Assembly: GCA_017462125.1 (NCBI GenBank)
Contig: JAFTRQ010000145.1
Location: 1-34,403, forward strand
DNA from: Clostridia bacterium
Lineage (GTDB): Bacteria > Bacillota_A > Clostridia > Oscillospirales > CAG-272
Reading direction: 5' to 3'
DNA length: 34,403 nt
Below are positions 30,741 to 34,403 of the stretch, piece by piece; the stretch's first letter is position 1; every line of letters begins with the position of its first letter. The notes under the pieces are model-generated. The model was not told the DNA's origin. It made no database searches and saw nothing but the letters and a program-made list of their open reading frames with translations. Position numbers and translations under genes: made by a program.

Positions 30741-31820
30741 ATGAGAATTGAAGACATTGATAAGAATTTTAAATTGGAAACCGAGATAAAAAGAGAAGGC
30801 TTGCGCTTTGTGAACGTGGTTGAAGAGCCCTTTACGGTCCACGGCTTGATACGGATCTCGGACAGATGGGTGAGAATGCCTCTTGACATTGCGGAAAAGA
30901 CAAGCCCCGCCGTATATAACCTTGCCAAGCGCACCGCGGGCGGCAGAGTCCGTTTCGTTACGGACAGCCCTTACGTTGCCATCAAGACGGTTCAGCCCCC
31001 TGCGGGTGTGATGCCTCATATGCCTCTGACGGGTCACGCAGGCTTCGATCTCTACATTGGAGAGGGAAAGAACTCGGCGTATTGCCGCAGCTTTGTTCCT
31101 CCCGCAACCCTTCAGACAGGTAACGGCTACGAATCGGTTCTGGATCTGACCCCTCAGCAGTTGGGCGATGGCGGCCTGCACAGCTTCACCATCAATTTCC
31201 CCCTCTATCACGACGTCTATGAGCTCTACGTCGGACTCAAGGAGGGCTCCGTAATACAGAAGGCACCCGATTACACGGTCAAAACACCTATGGTTTATTA
31301 CGGTTCCTCCATTACACAGGGTGGATGCGCATCCCGCCCCGGAACCTGCTATCAGGGCTGGCTTTCCCGTTGGTTTGATGCAGATTATATCAATCTTGGC
31401 TTCTCGGGCAGTGCCAAGGGTGAGGATGAGATCGCCGACTATGTGGCAAGCCTCTCTATGTCCGCCTTTATCTACGATTACGACTATAACAGCCCTACCT
31501 ACGAGACCTTGGTGGATACGCACGAAAAAATGCTTCGAAAGGTGAGAGAAGCGCATCCCGAAGTGCCGATCATCTGCGCGAGCCGCCCGCGTTTCCCCTT
31601 GAATCCCGAGGAAACGGCGAGAAGAGACTTGATCGCGGCGAACGTAGAGAAGCTGAAGGCGGAGGGTGACCGACTGATCAGCTTTATTCCCGGCAAGGAG
31701 CTGTTGGCTTTCGGCGGCACCGAGGGAACGGTAGACTATTGCCACCCCACCGATCTTGGATTTTACAGTATGGCGCTCCGCTTCGCCGAGGAGCTTGAAA
31801 AGTATGGATTTGAAAGATAA
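30741..31820 (+). CDS. Two-domain SGNH hydrolase (GxDLY + GDSL_3 type esterase)
   Basis: This 359-residue protein has an N-terminal beta-rich domain containing the GxDLY signature as GFDLY (101-105), and a C-terminal SGNH hydrolase domain (about 180-359). Catalytic residues are Ser190 in YYGSSITQGG, block II NLGFSGSAKG (218-227), Asn250 in YDYDYNSP, and Asp332/His335 in DYCH. This architecture is common among carbohydrate esterases of gut Firmicutes and Bacteroidetes. No signal peptide is seen, so a cytosolic substrate such as an imported acylated sugar is likely. GGAGGA precedes the start. It differs in architecture from the SGNH protein at 18048-18893. Confidence 0.9.
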   Translation: MRIEDIDKNFKLETEIKREGLRFVNVVEEPFTVHGLIRISDRWVRMPLDIAEKTSPAVYNLAKRTAGGRVRFVTDSPYVAIKTVQPPAGVMPHMPLTGHAGFDLYIGEGKNSAYCRSFVPPATLQTGNGYESVLDLTPQQLGDGGLHSFTINFPLYHDVYELYVGLKEGSVIQKAPDYTVKTPMVYYGSSITQGGCASRPGTCYQGWLSRWFDADYINLGFSGSAKGEDEIADYVASLSMSAFIYDYDYNSPTYETLVDTHEKMLRKVREAHPEVPIICASRPRFPLNPEETARRDLIAANVEKLKAEGDRLISFIPGKELLAFGGTEGTVDYCHPTDLGFYSMALRFAEELEKYGFER

Positions 31821-31862
31821 AATCCTGCTCCGATAACCTAACACACGTTTTACCAATCCAAT

Positions 31863-31895
31863 AAAAGCCTCGGACCGTTATGATCCGAGGCTTTT
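31863..31895. terminator. Bidirectional terminator
   Basis: aaaagcctcgga (31863-31874) pairs with tccgaggctttt (31884-31895). It closes the second SGNH gene and the convergent sialidase-like remnant. Confidence 0.9.
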
Positions 31896-31899
31896 CAAT

Positions 31900-32618
31900 T
31901 TATTCAACGTCTTTACCCAAGAGGAAAAACTTTCTGTCAGGATACCAAAGGATGTTTTTTCCATTCTGATGAGTCATCGTGCCGTAGATAGCAAGCTCGA
32001 TGCCGTAGCCCATAGAATTTGCGTCTTCGGGAGAGAGATACATATAAAGCTCGTCGGCAGCCTTGTCGAAAACGATAGGTTGCTTTGCCTTAGGGTCGAA
32101 ATGACCGAATGCACGGCGCAGGGGCGTTCTCGGTTGCCAGAAATTGTCGGCTCTGAACGCACCGTGATAAAGCTGCATATATCTTCCGTTCTGGAGGTCA
32201 AATATAGGACTTGGCGAGAGAGGATGAACAAAGGGGGTGCCATCCGAGAAGAGAAGGGGCTCGGGATTTCTCCATGTGACGCCGCAATCGTCGGAAACCG
32301 AATAATAGACCGCACCGAGATTTGTTCTCATAGAGCAGAATAATCTTCCGTCGGGAAGATTAAACCATGCCGGCTCTTCAATTCGTGCCGGTCTGCCGTC
32401 GGGGTGATTTACAAAGATACCCTCTTCATCGCCCTCGGGCAGAATTGTGATCTTCATATCCCCTCTGCCTCGGGGTCTTCATCGATATTTTCAAAGCGGT
32501 AGAAATAGACTCTCGTGGTGCCGTGAAGAGGAGGGGGAAAGTCCGCAGAGACGTATTTTGTGAATCCCGCAAGATATCTGCCGTCGGGACAACGGCTGCC
32601 ATTTGATTGCTCTCCTTC
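31900..32618 (-). pseudogene. Decayed sialidase-like (BNR propeller) gene
   Basis: Two frames together read as one six-bladed-propeller protein of the exo-alpha-sialidase/BNR type. The first frame (32618-32454) gives CPDGRYLAGFTKYVS and ends VYFYRFENIDEDPEAEGI before TGA. The second (32457-31900, 185 codons) starts MKITILPEGDEEG and carries EEPAWFNLPDGRLFCSMRTN, VSDDCGVTW (an Asp-box-like blade) and LSPSPIFDLQNGRY. The junction is an ATGA overlap next to a GGGG run, so a one-base frameshift joins them. The first frame has no in-frame start; the only well-placed ATG (32602, after AAGGAG) is out of frame by one base. The N-terminal third of such proteins is missing. A sequencing error could explain one shift but not both plus the truncation. 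Confidence 0.75.
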
Positions 32619-32650
32619 TTATTGCTTAAACGTACTTTTAAAGCTGTTCT

Positions 32651-32679
32651 ATGATAACATTTTTACAGCTAAAAAGCAA
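32651..32679 (-). promoter_or_regulatory. Promoter in front of the sialidase-like remnant
   Basis: On the minus strand TTGCTT (32674-32679), a 17-base spacer, then TATCAT (32651-32656). With AAGGAG near 32610-32617 it shows that expression signals remain although the reading frame is broken. Confidence 0.5.
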
Positions 32680-32865
32680 CCCTGTTGGGTGGTGAATTTG
32701 GGACATTTTGCCGTGATAAATATATACAAATCGGACATTGCGGCCGAAGAATAAGCTGCTTTTCGTGATTGGAACGAATCTTTCACAATACTGTATATAC
32801 AAATGTATTTGCATAATGACCGAAAAAGAGTGAAATTTCACGTACTTTTGTGTAAAAAATGAATC

Positions 32866-32894
32866 TTGCTTTGCCGTATGAAATATGCTATACT
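32866..32894 (+). promoter_or_regulatory. Promoter of the PTS_EIIC_2 gene
   Basis: TTGCTT (32866-32871), a 17-base spacer, then TATACT (32889-32894) preceded by TGC (extended -10). The rest of the 322-base gap 32619-32940 holds the remnant's signals, a perfect palindrome tgtatataca (32792-32801) and no gene. Confidence 0.65.
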
Positions 32895-32940
32895 TAACGT
32901 GTAAGAAAATAACCCGTTATCAAGCAAAGAAAGGAAGCTT

Positions 32941-34062
32941 ATGAATACTCTGAAAAAGTATCTGAACCGTTATTTTATAGATGCAATGGGCGCGATGGCG
33001 CTGGGACTTTTCGCGTCGTTGCTGATCGGTACGATCTTTGGCACCGTGGGAAAATATATCCCCGCGGGCGCGGTGGCGGATATCTTCAATACCGTTGCCA
33101 CCTACGCAAAAGGCGCAACGGGGATGGCGATCGGCGTTGCGATCGCGTATAAGCTTGGGGCGCACCCCTTGGTTATGTTTTCCTGCGCCGCCGTCGGTGC
33201 GATGGCCAATCAGATGGGCGCGATCGTCAGCAACGGAGTCATCACCTCCTGGGCGGTGACCCAAGGCTCGGGGGAGGGGATCTTTTACAGCGCAGGCCCC
33301 GCAGGCGCGTTCTTTGCCGTTATCGCCGCGAGTGAGATCGGTATGCTGGTCTCCAAAAGAACAAAGGTCGATATTCTCGTAACCCCCGTGGTCACGCTTC
33401 TCGTCGGATTCGCGGCAAGCTGGCTGCTTTGCTCTCCCATCTCTTACGTGATGTATTATCTCGGTGTATTCATTGCCACCGCAACCACGCTTCAGCCCCT
33501 TCTGATGGGAATCGTCGTGTCGGTGGTGGTCGGAATCATTCTGACGCTTCCCATTTCCTCTGCGGCGATCTGTGCCATGATCTTTTCCTCATCGGCTATT
33601 GAGGCGGCGGCTTCGAACGGAACGGAGGAGGGCCTTCTTCTTGCGGGCGGTGCGGCTGTTGCGGGATGCTGTGCGCAGATGGTTGGCTTTGCTGTGTCAA
33701 GCTTCAGAGAGAATAAATGGAGCGGCATCGTCTCCCAAGGACTTGGTACGTCTATGCTGCAGATGGGCAATATCTGTAAAAACCCCCTTATCTGGATCCC
33801 GCCAACGTTGGCATCGGCAATCACGGGACCTGTTGCTACGGTGATCTTTAAGCTGAAATGCTCAGGCGTTGCGGCGGGAATGGGAACCTGCGGTCTCGTC
33901 GGCCCTATCGGTGTCATTGACAGCACGGAGTGGTCGCCCGTAATGTGGATCGGGCTCGTCCTCGTCTGCGTCATCCTTCCTGCTTGCCTCTCGCTCATTT
34001 TCAGTGAGATAATGAGAAGGCTTGGTTGGATAAAGAAGAATGATATGCTTCTTTCCGAGTAA
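32941..34062 (+). CDS. PTS_EIIC_2-type membrane protein (PTS sugar transporter subunit IIC-like)
   Basis: This 373-residue protein is very hydrophobic, with about ten membrane helices and many glycines, and matches the PTS_EIIC_2 family: DAMGAMALGLFASLLIGTIF near the start, YKLGAHPLVMFSCAAVGAMA, LPISSAAICAMIF in the middle, and GTCGLVGPIGVI near the end. No EIIA or EIIB domain is fused or nearby, and the family often occurs as such orphans, so phosphotransfer is doubtful and the substrate unknown. AAAGGAAG precedes the start. It stands alone between its promoter and a terminator. Confidence 0.85.
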   Translation: MNTLKKYLNRYFIDAMGAMALGLFASLLIGTIFGTVGKYIPAGAVADIFNTVATYAKGATGMAIGVAIAYKLGAHPLVMFSCAAVGAMANQMGAIVSNGVITSWAVTQGSGEGIFYSAGPAGAFFAVIAASEIGMLVSKRTKVDILVTPVVTLLVGFAASWLLCSPISYVMYYLGVFIATATTLQPLLMGIVVSVVVGIILTLPISSAAICAMIFSSSAIEAAASNGTEEGLLLAGGAAVAGCCAQMVGFAVSSFRENKWSGIVSQGLGTSMLQMGNICKNPLIWIPPTLASAITGPVATVIFKLKCSGVAAGMGTCGLVGPIGVIDSTEWSPVMWIGLVLVCVILPACLSLIFSEIMRRLGWIKKNDMLLSE

Positions 34063-34092
34063 AGCTTTTCAAAAAAGTCAAATTTTGACCAT

Positions 34093-34122
34093 AAAAGCAG
34101 GCTATATTGGCTTGCTTTTTTG
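34093..34122 (+). terminator. Terminator of the PTS_EIIC_2 gene
   Basis: aaaagcaggc (34093-34102) pairs with gcttgctttt (34110-34119), with one G-T wobble, followed by TTT. Confidence 0.75.
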
Positions 34123-34403
34123 CTTTGTATGTGTTATCCTAAAATAAATTAAATGAATTTCGCAGTTTAGCCGAACGGGAGCCGAACCGAATTGCCCAAC
34201 GACGATGCATTTTCGCATCTTTCGGCGTGCTTTCGCTCGCAAGATTTCTATATAGCTTCGCGAAATCACACCAAAATCTATCAAAAATGCATTCGCCGGC
34301 GGGTGCGAGCAGTTTTGACGCAGCAGATTTTTTCGAGTCCAATAGCTTTTCTCACAGGGCATATAGGCGATATGTCCAAGAGAAAAGGTGCAGGAATCGT
34401 ACA
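34123..34403. other. Unassigned sequence at right edge
   Basis: No gene is recognised in these 281 bases. Two overlapping minus-strand frames (about 67 and 86 codons, from 34342 and 34362) have no visible ribosome binding site and no recognisable domain. Composition resembles the region's coding DNA (locally near 47 percent GC), so a decayed gene or a dispersed repeat crossing the window edge is possible. Confidence 0.4.

Noticed and set aside
18048..31820. The two SGNH proteins as a recent duplication
   Set aside because: Domain layout and motifs differ (single domain with LSGH against GxDLY plus DYCH), so they are separate families.
30576..31856. 426-codon minus-strand frame opposite the second SGNH esterase
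   Set aside because: The plus-strand gene has promoter, ribosome binding site and a full catalytic set; the antisense frame has none.

Overview
The window looks like a chromosomal segment of a spore-forming member of the Firmicutes, class Clostridia. It carries spoVAD, spoVAE and an intact sigK, a tryptophan T-box leader, an ECF-type thiamine S-component under a TPP riboswitch, a FakA/FakB fatty-acid kinase pair, AGGAGG-type ribosome binding sites and many well-formed sigma-A promoters (TTGACA/17/TATAAT). The Gram-positive spore-former call is firm. Placement near gut Oscillospirales or Christensenellales is only an impression from the gene mix. No rRNA, tRNA, CRISPR array, phage module or transposase was seen.

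Layout. 1-2250: a minus-strand operon (udp, a small lysine-rich protein, a TIM-barrel sugar isomerase) ending in a strong terminator. 2270-4090: spoVAD-spoVAE, without spoVAC upstream, followed by a small transcription-unit-like stretch and a terminator. 4107-8053: a large low-GC surface protein with a Glu-Thr repeat stalk, four 39-residue tandem modules and a BspA-type leucine-rich domain, convergent with sigK. 8180-8700: about 500 bp of non-coding, hairpin-rich DNA that resembles a MITE-like element. 8773-9724: TPP riboswitch and thiT. 9782-15641: fakB, fakA, an MFS_2/MelB-type transporter, a PlsC-like acyltransferase and an alpha/beta hydrolase, the last four tightly packed. 15765-18893: a GH42 beta-galactosidase (minus) divergent from an SGNH esterase (plus). 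18960-22522: a minus operon of an SPFH protein, a small membrane protein and a NatA/NatB-like ABC exporter. 22686-25408: trpS with its T-box, and a PLP aminotransferase. 25427-26986: a YitT protein and a flavin reductase. 27005-27794: an SH3-domain lipoprotein. 27911-30510: polA. 30679-32679: a second SGNH esterase and a decayed sialidase-like gene. 32866-34122: a PTS_EIIC_2-type membrane protein.

How genes may work together. GH42, two unrelated-architecture SGNH esterases and a former sialidase-type propeller suggest a glycan-using lifestyle. The fakB-fakA-transporter-acyltransferase-hydrolase run is the most interesting set. MFS_2 includes both MelB sugar symporters and animal lysophospholipid carriers, so the run could be a lipid scavenging and remodelling pathway; that function is inferred. 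Three copies of a palindromic element (15681-15759, 22586-22677, 30524-30606), always just after a stop codon and always in the same orientation to that gene, look like a dispersed terminator repeat.
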